Origin: Isoetes engelmannii
Taxonomy: Eukaryota; Streptophyta; Lycopodiopsida; Isoetales; Isoetaceae
Reading direction: 5' to 3'
Length of the DNA: 25,446 nucleotides
NCBI GenBank assembly: GCA_011763485.2
Contig: JAANSK020158893.1
Coordinates: 1-25,446, forward strand
In this document: one piece after another, positions 20,301 to 25,446 of the stretch
Layout of the letters: the number at the start of each line of letters is the position of its first letter
Position numbering within the stretch: the first letter of the stretch is position 1
Position numbers and translations under genes: made by a program
Notes under the pieces: model-generated
Databases searched by the model: none
Seen by the model: the letters and a program-made list of their open reading frames with translations, nothing else
Told to the model about the DNA's origin: nothing

Positions 20301-23145
20301 ATTTAATTAAAATGATGTCATGTCTTGTTGAAACTTGCCTGTTGCCAATGCCATATTTATGTTGTAAAAATACCTTAGAAGTGGCCATGTCTATGCATGT
20401 TCATAGTTACAGCCCTATATTCTCTTTTCCAAATTTGCTTACCTGCATTAGAATCTGAACAACCCTTTTGAATCTTTTCTTTGAAAGGAAGCATTTTCCT
20501 CAGTTTCACATCAACCCCTGTTCAGTATAAAGTGCAATAGGGGAAGTAAGCTTGCCGTGAATTGGGGTGATTGCGATGTATAAAAAACAACAAATAATCC
20601 TTCGTAGATTATTGTCAAGGTATCCTTTATGAAATTAGTTTGACTTCGAGATATAAGCATTTGTGCATTGCAATCAGTTAATATGATAGCATTTGGCTGC
20701 TCTCCTAAGAACACCTTCCTGCTATTGTCAACTCTTGAAGGACTGTCCAAGCAGCGCTGAAATCTGTACAAACAGAGAGGTGCACCATATCTTAGGATAA
20801 CTATGTCTTGGTGGATTTTGGTCCAACAAGCCATTAGTGCCTGAGAATGATATAAACAACATGGTCAGAAGGATAATCCGTACAGGAAGGGATGCCCTGG
20901 CAAATCTGATTGGTTTTACCATCAAAACTACAACAGACAATTCATTCGTGCATGCATGTTCATCTCATGATCAGACCGGGTAAAGTAAAATGTCATATCA
21001 CCATATTAACAACCTTGGCAAACATTTTCATATGGCGAATCATGATGAACCTCAAGAACACAGTACAAGTTGGTGTTAAGTAAAATAAAAACAAGGAGAA
21101 AACAGCAAAAGTTGGAGGAACACAGTCAGGCTCCACCAATCCTTATGAAATTGCTAGATCTTGGCTTGATGGGTGCGTTTATCTCAGGTCTTTTGAATGT
21201 AAAGGCTTAATTGGCGGCAGTTGAAGCTTTAATTTAGACTTTCATTCCGATCTCTGTTTCTTGGTGCTACAGTGCCCAAATATTGGACGTACTGGTTTCA
21301 TCAGATGCATGTTTGCCTTTAATATTGCCAATGGAATTATGAATGCTGTGAATTTTTATGTTAAATGAGGAATACTTTTTCATCTTTAGTTTCACTGTTA
21401 ATCTAATTACTCAAAGGAATCTGTCTTGGTTTCTTTCTGAGGATACAGTTCATTTTCTTCCTTTGCAGACTTAATACCTTCCATTTTGCTGGGCGTGGGG
21501 AGATGAATGTGACACTCGGGATTCCTAGGTTGCGTGAAATACTTTTGTCATCATCAAAGGACCCAAACAAAAAGGATATTAAGACGCCTATCATGACCTG
21601 CCCCTTGAAAAGTGGCAAGACAAGGTGAAAAGGGAGCTCTTCTATTTTTGTGATATAAGATTCCTCACAGATTTACTATTTCCAGGAAAGATGCCGAACG
21701 AATTGCAGCCTTATTAATGAGAATTAGTCTAGCAGATGTCTTAGAGAAGTCAGACATAAGCATCATACAAGTGGCCAAACAGAGTGGTTCCCGTACGAAG
21801 CTGTACAGAGTTACTTTAAAATTTTACCCGCTAGAAAGATACCCTGCACATCTTAATCTAACTGGTGGGGAGTTCACAGAAGTTGTCCGCGATAAATTTG
21901 ACAAGGTATTCAAACAGGAGCTGAAAAATGAAATCAAAACATTATCGAAGTCCCTGAAGCAGATTGAGATTTTATCTGCAGCGTCTGAGGTCGCAGCATC
22001 CGATGAGCCAATGGAATTGGATGATGCAGAAGCTGGGCATTTGAAAAGGAGAAGCAAGAAGCATCAGGAACTTGGGGAGCAAGAAGACGATGATGAAGAA
22101 GATGAAGGTGAGCAAGATGGGGCTGATGCAGAGAAACGAAGGGGTCAAAAGACTGACGAGACAGTATATGAGGATCTGGAGGATGAAATAGCAATTGGTG
22201 CTGCAGAACCTGAACAGTTGTTGCTAGAAGAAGATGTTACAGATGAAGAAGATGATCAGTCAGATGAAGTGACTAATGACCCAGAAGTAGTTGATGAGCC
22301 ACAAATCAATTCTCCAAATGCCAAAAATGAGAAGATTAGCAGAAGTAATCATGGCAAGTCACAAAACAAATCCTCCGATGTGAAAACCAAAAAACGCAGA
22401 GCACAGTCAGTTGCTGGTTCTAATGAAGATGCTGCAAACGATGTAAGCAGTTGTAATCTGACATCTAATGGGCTGGAGTTTGTGATGGACTACCATGTGT
22501 CTCAAAGCGCGCCTCATGTTTTTCTTCCTGCTGTAAGATAACTCTAATTTGGTCCTGGTATGTTGCAAGGAGTGACCTTCGTCTTATATTGTTATGCAGG
22601 TATTTGACAGATCTTTGAAATCAGTCAAAGTGAGATCAACTCCTGGAATTGCCAAGTGCTCTGTAATTGATTACGCAGGAGATGCTGATAGGCCTGCTAT
22701 CCAAACTGATGGAATCAATTTTGAGGGACTTTATGCCTTTGCTGAGGATCTTGATCTGAATAACTTGGAAACTAATAGTGTTGTTCACACGCTCAAGTGT
22801 TATGGAGTAGAAGCCGCACGCTCAATTATAGTAAGAGAAGTTCAAAACGTTTTCAAGGCTTATGGTATCTCAGTAAGCAGACGACACCTGGACCTGATTG
22901 CTGATTTCATGACTTTTAACGGGGACTACAGGCAATTCAACAGAAGTGGGATGGCCTCCAGTCCATCGCCTTTCCTGAAAATGAGCTACGAAACTGCAAC
23001 TCGTTTTCTTATGGACGCTACTTTGTATGGGGACACTGATGATTTGACCACCCCTTCGTCGCGTCTTGTAGTGGGACGCCCACCTCCAGTTGGTACTGGC
23101 TGCTTTGATCTCCTTCAACGTGTAAATGCCAACTGTGAGATCTAA
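3174..23145 (+). CDS. NRPA1: RNA polymerase I largest subunit (NRPA1), 21 exons
   Basis: This is the catalytic largest subunit of nucleolar RNA polymerase I, which transcribes the 45S rRNA precursor. Exons: 3174-3185, 3258-3427, 3496-3655, 4827-5087, 5217-5348, 10129-10275, 10484-10670, 15629-15816, 16159-16431, 16501-16589, 16676-16823, 16929-17141, 17211-17477, 17547-17688, 17758-17972, 18878-19080, 19572-19770, 19844-20136, 21469-21624, 21686-22532, 22600-23145. They sum to 4,848 nt (1,615 aa plus stop), close to the length I recall for Arabidopsis NRPA1 (about 1,670 aa). Phase is kept at every junction. Nineteen introns are GT-AG and intron 7 is GC-AG. The acidic insertion and residue patterns fit Pol I rather than Pol II or III. 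The ATG at 3174 was chosen because it is the first in-frame start after the telo boxes and splices in frame to exon 2. The four-residue first exon is the least certain part. Confidence 0.95.
3656..4826 (+). other. NRPA1 intron 3, no further feature
   Basis: This is a 1,171-nt GT-AG intron. Open frames inside it (for example 4356-4667 plus and 3960-4262 minus) have no recognisable protein features and are bounded by chance stops. No transposon was recognised by eye. Confidence 0.6.
5578..5805 (+). mobile_element. LINE 3'-tail fragment, copy A
   Basis: It shares a series of blocks with the tails at 6422, 9453 and 14243: CAGCTTGAGATTGAGGCTGG, then AAATAC-GGCAGGT, then GAACCTACC-T, then GAGGACCAGAAATGTAT and CCTTCA. 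No coding part is attached, so it is a 5'-truncated insertion or a remnant. The blocks are in the same order as in the other copies, with heavy substitution between them. Confidence 0.65.
6422..7068 (+). mobile_element. LINE 3'-tail fragment, copy B
   Basis: It aligns by eye with 14243-14880 (copy D) over most of its length, starting at the shared TGAAGATGGTT-CATCCAG. It continues through AGAGGATCTGCAGATTGTGT and TATTATGAAATACG to the GTCA(A/G)GAAGAA-AAA-GGCAGCA and AAAAGAGAAAA blocks. It stops just before the RT frame of the next LINE at about 7100, so the two look like separate insertions, one beside or inside the other. An AT-rich stretch at 6800-6860 interrupts the alignment. Confidence 0.65.
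8832..8879 (+). repeat. 24-bp tandem duplication inside LINE I
   Basis: Two adjacent 24-bp units (8832-8855 and 8856-8879) differ at one base. They start AGGTCAATATATCATGGGAG. The length is a multiple of three and the surrounding frame stays open, so the duplication adds eight codons just after the zinc motif. This is probably replication slippage after insertion. Confidence 0.9.
9071..9106 (+). repeat. Hexanucleotide microsatellite (TCCCTC)6
   Basis: There are six perfect TCCCTC units between the two zinc-motif segments of LINE I. Read on the minus strand it gives an R-E dipeptide run, which is not a real protein. Perfect repetition suggests recent expansion relative to the decayed LINE around it. 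Confidence 0.95.
9453..9900 (+). mobile_element. LINE 3'-tail, copy C
   Basis: This copy directly follows the zinc-motif frame ending near 9420, which shows that the repeated tail family is a LINE 3' UTR. Shared blocks are TGAATGTAATTGA, ATTCTGAAATACGGGGACAG, GAACCTAT-TTCCTTTCA, AGGACCAGAAATGTAT, CTTCACCAAATGATTG and GAAGAAATCTGTTGAAGGAGC. It then shares the terminal block TCTAGGAGGCTGCAATGC at 9782 and GACCCAAGTGGTCTTCCATAG around 9841, ending in a T/C-rich run rather than a long poly(A). It lacks the middle part present in copies B and D. Confidence 0.75.
10129..10670 (+). CDS. NRPA1: NRPA1 exons 6-7: dock-side segment, GC donor at the end
   Basis: These exons encode residues 246-357. Exon 6 (10129-10275) has HLRMLWENE and [15 protein letters not shown], matching the SMFFLESVLVPPTKFRP-type segment of Pol I subunits. 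Exon 7 (10484-10670) is mostly charged helix. Its only frame-keeping donor is AAAAG|GCAAGT at 10670/10671. Splicing there joins G to TT of exon 8 as valine 357 and keeps the conserved [12 protein letters not shown] frame. Using the GT at 10675 would add four bases and reach a stop four codons into exon 8. Intron 6 (208 nt) is GT-AG. Confidence 0.9.
10797..10846 (-). mobile_element. Inverted LINE 3' terminus, copy E
   Basis: Read on the minus strand it gives AGGTCTTTCATAGACGTTAA followed by a T/C-rich CTTTCTTTCTTTC end. This matches the terminal block of copies C (CATAGACGTTAATA) and D (CATAGATGTTAATA). It is the only tail in the window on the minus strand. The minus-strand sequence behind it (10850 upward) has basic, lysine-rich short frames but no identifiable RT, so how far this insertion extends is unknown. 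Confidence 0.6.
10847..11990. other. Unassigned part of intron 7
   Basis: About 1.1 kb with no recognised domain. Minus-strand frames at 10900-11700 are short, basic and broken, and could be the body of the inverted LINE whose tail is at 10797. No endonuclease or RT motif was found there, so this is only a possibility. Confidence 0.4.
11990..14980 (+). mobile_element. Broken LINE (LINE II) with endonuclease and RT
   Basis: Endonuclease remains include [15 protein letters not shown] (from about 12078), [12 protein letters not shown] (about 12322, matching the LLLGDFNAR block) and [16 protein letters not shown] (about 12455). After these comes [20 protein letters not shown] (12573 on), like the EN C-terminal segment before the D/H motif. 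A linker of about 500 bp leads to [22 protein letters not shown] (13387 on), GQGGFRR...TIDHI (13563 on), [12 protein letters not shown]-type remains near 13830, and YADD at 13953-13964. The RT thumb and zinc motif seen in LINE I are missing: sequence runs from the post-[15 protein letters not shown] block almost straight to the 3' tail at 14243. That is consistent with an internal deletion of roughly 0.6-1 kb. Many stops and frame changes make it dead. Confidence 0.85.
14243..14980 (+). mobile_element. LINE 3'-tail, copy D
   Basis: This is the most complete tail. It has the TGAAGATGGTTTCATCCAG start, GTTGAGATTGAGGCTGGCC, GAGGATCTGCAGATTGTGTC, GGGAACCTACCTCCCTTTC and GAGGACCAGAAATGTATAG blocks. 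It ends in TCTAGGAGGCTGCAATGCGC (14882) and CCAAGTGGTCTCACATAGATG. An internal run of 17 A lies at 14743-14759, next to GGAAGG repeats, and is not the element's end. Confidence 0.75.
14959..15371 (+). repeat. Diverged tandem duplication of about 200 bp before exon 8
   Basis: Unit 1 (14959-15132) and unit 2 (15162-15371) both start AGATGTTAATATAAT-CTTTC. Both then have CTTGCTCTAAACT, CAAATTTAGCAAG, TTAGATAGCTAGG, CAATCCC-type and AGAAGGAAGAT blocks, and end GCTCAGGCGGAAC-TGAAGT-AAGATGACTA. A short extra partial copy of the start (AGATGTTAATAT) sits between them at 15133-15152. The start is the LINE tail's own last block, so the duplication includes the LINE/intron junction and arose after the LINE inserted. 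Unit 2 is longer by about 35 bp. Confidence 0.85.
15629..17477 (+). CDS. NRPA1: NRPA1 exons 8-13: catalytic core with NADFDGDEM
   Basis: These exons encode residues 357-749. Exon 8 carries [16 protein letters not shown] (residues 383-398), the strongly conserved stretch just after the clamp. Exon 9 ends with GDILLVNRQ and exon 10 opens with PTLHKP, the RQPTLHKP block of all largest subunits. Exon 11 holds the active-site NADFDGDEM, whose three aspartates D545, D547 and D549 bind the catalytic magnesium. Exon 12 has TPAILKP and LWTGKQ. Exon 13 has GVIDKAQFD and VHAFHELYG. Introns 9, 12 and 13 are each exactly 69 nt and introns 10 and 11 are 86 and 105 nt. All six exons keep phase and no active-site residue is changed. 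Confidence 0.95.
17547..19770 (+). CDS. NRPA1: NRPA1 exons 14-17: funnel and bridge helix
   Basis: These exons encode residues 750-1002. Exon 14 starts [11 protein letters not shown] and ends TCTTCTG|GTATAA. Exon 15 holds the charged funnel segment and SGAKGG. Exon 16 has [38 protein letters not shown] and [12 protein letters not shown]. Exon 17 continues with [18 protein letters not shown] (residues 937-954), the bridge-helix region. Family members I remember have SR where this copy has AV (945-946), a position that also varies in Pol II. Intron 14 (17689-17757) is 69 nt, a multiple of three and free of stops. Intron 15 (905 nt) and intron 16 (491 nt) are longer. Confidence 0.93.
17973..18877 (+). 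other. NRPA1 intron 15 with an 18-bp direct repeat
   Basis: An exact 18-mer, TCACTTGGCTTGCAAGCA, occurs at 18499-18516 and 18659-18676, 160 bp apart. An open frame at 18264-18479 has no recognisable domain and probably occurs by chance. A TGGTGTCAGAGCT stretch near 18543 resembles an initiator-tRNA primer-binding site, but no LTR was recognised beside it, so no element is called. Confidence 0.5.
19081..19571 (+). other. NRPA1 intron 16, nothing further seen
   Basis: A 491-nt GT-AG intron with donor GATGG|GTATGT and acceptor TTCTATAG. It is AT-rich with no recognisable element. Confidence 0.6.
19844..21624 (+). CDS. NRPA1: NRPA1 exons 18-19: trigger loop split by intron 18
   Basis: These exons encode residues 1003-1152. 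Exon 18 ends with [20 protein letters not shown] then EPSTQM. Exon 19 continues [20 protein letters not shown], so the trigger loop, with its conserved histidine H1105, is split at T1100 by the 1,332-nt intron 18. G1089 in LAGQSVGEP replaces the alanine I know from other Pol I subunits (LAAQS). This is small and conservative but in a very conserved block. Exon 19 ends [16 protein letters not shown], a Pol I signature. The GTATAC donor of intron 18 is weaker than most here. Confidence 0.93.
20137..21468 (+). other. NRPA1 intron 18, possible unrecognised old insertion
   Basis: This 1,332-nt intron has partly open minus-strand frames at 20511-20940 that look more protein-like than most intron sequence, but I cannot match them to a family. 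They could be remains of a minus-strand transposon. No terminal repeats were found. Confidence 0.4.
21686..23145 (+). CDS. NRPA1: NRPA1 exons 20-21: acidic insertion and C-terminus
   Basis: These exons encode residues 1152-1615. Exon 20 (847 nt, the longest) begins in the jaw-side segment and enters a highly acidic, low-complexity tract around 1255-1365, including [10 protein letters not shown] at 1285-1294, then a basic patch (KTKKRRAQS). This Asp/Glu insertion between the jaw and C-terminal parts is typical of Pol I largest subunits; in yeast the equivalent DNA-mimicking loop occupies the cleft of inactive polymerase. Exon 21 has ATDG-type [54 protein letters not shown], the [18 protein letters not shown] block and the terminal [11 protein letters not shown]. 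The stop is TAA at 23143-23145. Intron 20 is only 67 nt. Confidence 0.95.
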
Positions 23146-23579
23146 TTTGAAAAGCTACTTCGGATCATCAAGGAAGGTCCAGCAATTTGAACACCATTTT
23201 ACCAATGTTGGTACATGTATCTATTTTACCGTAACACATTTCAGGCTTGGTGGCAGGTTCATGTATCTATTCTATTGAAAAATGAGATGAAGGAACTAAG
23301 ATCAACAATGTTTGAATTCAGTGAATTCACTGTCGGAAAGTCAGAGTTCCTAAAATCTTGAATTGAAGCAAAATGTTAACTTGCTAATAACGGGTAAAAC
23401 AAGAGCTAATTGCCTAGAGCAACAACTAATACAATTAAGCAGCTCAAACAAGAATTATGGCGTTAGCCCAGCTGGAATGCAACTTAAACAAGCATTCTTG
23501 TTATATGGAAGCATCAGACCTTCCAGTTATGGAGGTAAATTTTTGAGAATGCAACGTAAATTAAAGAGTGTAAATTTTT
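23146..23579 (+). other. NRPA1 3' UTR and downstream DNA
   Basis: No canonical AATAAA lies shortly after the stop. Two similar TGTA-containing blocks, CATGTATCTATTTTA (about 23214) and CATGTATCTATTCTA (about 23261), could act as plant far-upstream polyadenylation elements. That reading is tentative. No other gene is seen. Confidence 0.4.
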
Positions 23580-23661
23580 GGGAAAATTATAATAATGCCC
23601 ATGTAATTTTGCTTATTTGTCAAAATACCACGATATATTTGGTATTTATGAAATGCCCCTA
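23580..23661 (+). mobile_element. Segment resembling the MITE terminus, 3' of NRPA1
   Basis: Starting GGGAAAATTATAATAATGCC and continuing through TAATTTTGC and GTCAAAATACC, this segment aligns by eye with the outer end of the MITE's right arm at 2998-3052 read inward (GGGAAAATTTTATAAGAATG, then AATTTTTTGC and GCGAAAATACC). An 8-bp inverted repeat, AAATACCA/TGGTATTT, follows, then AATGCCCCTAATC. No second arm or target duplication was located, so it is a solo end, a decayed copy or a distant relative. Confidence 0.5.
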
Positions 23662-24046
23662 ATCTCACTGTATTCTGTTTTACGCCATAGCCAAGCTCAT
23701 GTTCCTCTCCTTTCTTTTCTTGCTTGTGTAATTGATGTTGTAAATTCTTTCGTGATTCTTCATGTTATAAGGAATATAGATGCAATTTTGATTTTGGATG
23801 AATTCGAGTGCGTGGACGAATTTGAGTAAGGAGTTCAAGATGGAAGTAGAGGCTCTGCTGGATTCAGAAAATGAGGCTTTGCGGGATCTAGAAAATGTTC
23901 TAGACTGCGAAGCAGCAAAGAGATAAGAAAGGATATGAAGAAAAGCTTGAAAAGAAGGGATTAGGGCAAAAGATCTAGAAACGGAAAAGAGAGCAAATGA
24001 CATGTCATATGTCATTATTCATAGATGATTAGGCATGCCACCTAGG
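23662..24046. other. Intergenic stretch, no gene seen
   Basis: This contains a 28-codon frame starting at 23840 with an internal L-D-x-E-N repeat, too short and unsupported to call. A 12-bp palindrome, ATGACATGTCAT, lies at 23997-24008 and could mark or lie near the left edge of the following element. Confidence 0.4.
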
Positions 24047-25446
24047 TGTTGTTGACATGGCTCTCCTATAAAGCCATAGTCATGCCTTTATTGTAGCTCA
24101 TCTGAGTTCACTCACTAGGCTTGCTAGTTCGTCTATCTCATTCTGTCCTTGCATCCCTATCATCTCTACATGGTATTAGAGCCTAGTGCAAGGAGGAAAT
24201 TGAGCGCCGAATTCTAGTAGGTGGGATCAGAAGGAGTCTTTTCGGTTCTGATCAGGAGGAATTCACATTGATTCAAATTCGAATTTGAATGGTCTAGGAA
24301 ATCGTGTCTGGATTTTAGGTCTAGAACGAGTTTTTTTAGGGTTGGATGTGTTACACGTCAGCCAAATATTCAAAAATATTTTGTGGCTTGCCGGATTCTC
24401 ATCTTTCTTTGACGCCTGATCAAAATTGATGAAGAATACCCAATGAACATCTCTTGCTACTTCTTTTTCAATTAGTTCGTGCTTCCTTCTTGCCTATGCT
24501 CGGATTCTGCTATTCTTTCTTGAATCTGCTTGGACCTGTTGTTCTGACTGCTTGGACTCGTTGTTTTGACGCAAACATGGCTACAGATGCAAATCCCTGA
24601 AAATACTTTACCCACCCTGTGTTAGATATTAACAACTTTTTCACATGGCGAGATGGCTTTGAAACTAATCTCAACTTGAGAGGTTTGCGAGCTGTCTTTC
24701 AACCAAAATGGAAGCCTACTTCAATTGAAGATCTGGAAAAGGATCTCATGGCCTTAAATCATCTCAAAGCATATATTTGTACAGATTTTTAGAGAGATCT
24801 TCGAGGGTATACCACTTTTACCCCAGCATTTGATTTCTTGCATAGGAATTATATTCTCACCGGAGTGAAGCACAGGATCTAATTTTCTTTCTCTCGCATA
24901 GAGTCCTGTCGAGGTAAACCCCAACAAAGGGCAAAAGATGATCCAAGAAGCAGAGTGCTGACTTGAATCTCGGGTTCAATAGGATATACATACGGAGGCA
25001 GGTGAAGGTCAGCAACTTGGTATTCAAAGACAAATGGATAATTCGAGGTTGGAAACTTGCACTAATATGCGAGATCATCTGCAACAATTGAAAGCGTTGA
25101 AGGAAAAATCGCTTGCAGCAGGAGGTACTCTATCAGATTTGTCTCTCATCCAATATGCTCTCAAAGGTCTGCCTCGTGAATATCAAAGTGTTTCTGATTA
25201 TTACAAACTGCAAGATAAGATCACTATACTCAACTCAAACTTATAGATGCTGAACAGAGTCACAAACGATATGATCAGATGGAAGCTAGTTTCTATTCTC
25301 GAACTAAGCTCTCCTCAGCTCCTGCTGCATCTGGATCTCGTTCTCCTTCCGCTTCTTATGAGTCTGCAAAGGAACCTAAATCAGGTTCCAAATCTGGATC
25401 TAAGCAACCATTCACTTGTTGGTACTGTGATAAAAAGGGCCATGTT
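24047..25446 (+). mobile_element. Ty1/copia LTR retrotransposon fossil, 5' part (broken)
   Basis: The right edge of a 5' LTR is placed at 24170 (ending CTACA). It is followed at once by TGGTATTAGAGC (24171-24182), a near match to the initiator-tRNA-Met primer-binding site used by plant Ty1/copia elements. The LTR's left edge is uncertain: TGTTG at 24047 would give about 124 bp, and a start near 23998 is also possible. A TATA-like CTATAAAG lies at about 24065-24072. After an untranslated leader, gag-type sequence runs from about 24578 to the window end, including a copia gag core and a CCHC zinc-knuckle start (CWYCDKKGHV) cut by the edge. The gag is broken in a few places. Pol and the 3' LTR lie outside the window, so age from LTR divergence cannot be judged. 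Confidence 0.82.

Noticed and set aside
20511-20940. Minus-strand frames in intron 18, considered as a MULE/FAR1-type transposase
   Set aside because: A few residues resemble the xxTD core, but the order and spacing do not hold and the frames do not continue. Too weak to name.
23840-23926. 28-codon frame with an internal L-D-x-E-N repeat
   Set aside because: Too short, no homology recognised, and it sits between a MITE-like end and an LTR element.
1-25446. Search for CRISPR arrays, bacterial operons, tRNA or rRNA genes
   Set aside because: No regularly spaced repeats, no tRNA folds and no rRNA sequence were seen. The window is eukaryotic nuclear DNA.

Overview
This window is nuclear DNA of a land plant. 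The evidence is one large split gene with GT-AG introns, telo-box (AAACCCT) promoter motifs, Ty1/copia fossils with an initiator-tRNA-Met primer-binding site, a fold-back MITE, and decayed LINEs whose RT thumb and C-terminal zinc motif resemble those I know from mosses, ferns and gymnosperms. Long LINE-filled introns fit a large-genome plant, but the species cannot be named from this sequence.

One host gene dominates the window. It encodes the largest subunit of RNA polymerase I (NRPA1; RPA190/POLR1A family) on the plus strand, from the ATG at 3174 to the TAA at 23145. I rebuilt 21 exons by splice sites and reading phase. They join into one open frame of 4,848 nt (1,615 aa) with every core landmark: N-terminal zinc sites, active-site NADFDGDEM, bridge helix, trigger loop, Pol I-type acidic insertion and C-terminal GTGCFDL. 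All 20 junctions keep phase and no exon appears to be missing. The gene therefore looks intact despite about 10 kb of repeats in introns 5 and 7.

Layout: 1-480 weak copia-like fossil; 1054-1227 an 87-bp tandem duplication, each unit a hairpin; 2270-2466 a long pyrimidine tract; 2650-3060 a fold-back MITE with 8-bp target duplications; 3072-3158 telo boxes and a TATA-like element; 3174-5348 exons 1-5; 5349-10128 intron 5 with LINE 3' tails and a broken LINE; 10129-10670 exons 6-7; 10671-15628 intron 7 with an inverted LINE tail, a second broken LINE (endonuclease plus RT) and a tandem duplication of about 200 bp; 15629-23145 exons 8-21, mostly compact; 23580-23661 a short segment resembling the MITE terminus; about 24047 to the window end the 5' part of a broken Ty1/copia element.

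I found no undescribed multi-gene system. The points most worth checking are a GC-AG intron whose GT alternative 4 nt downstream would truncate the protein, four introns of exactly 69 nt (one of them stop-free and in frame), MITE-type sequence on both sides of the gene, and repeated LINE insertion into two introns.
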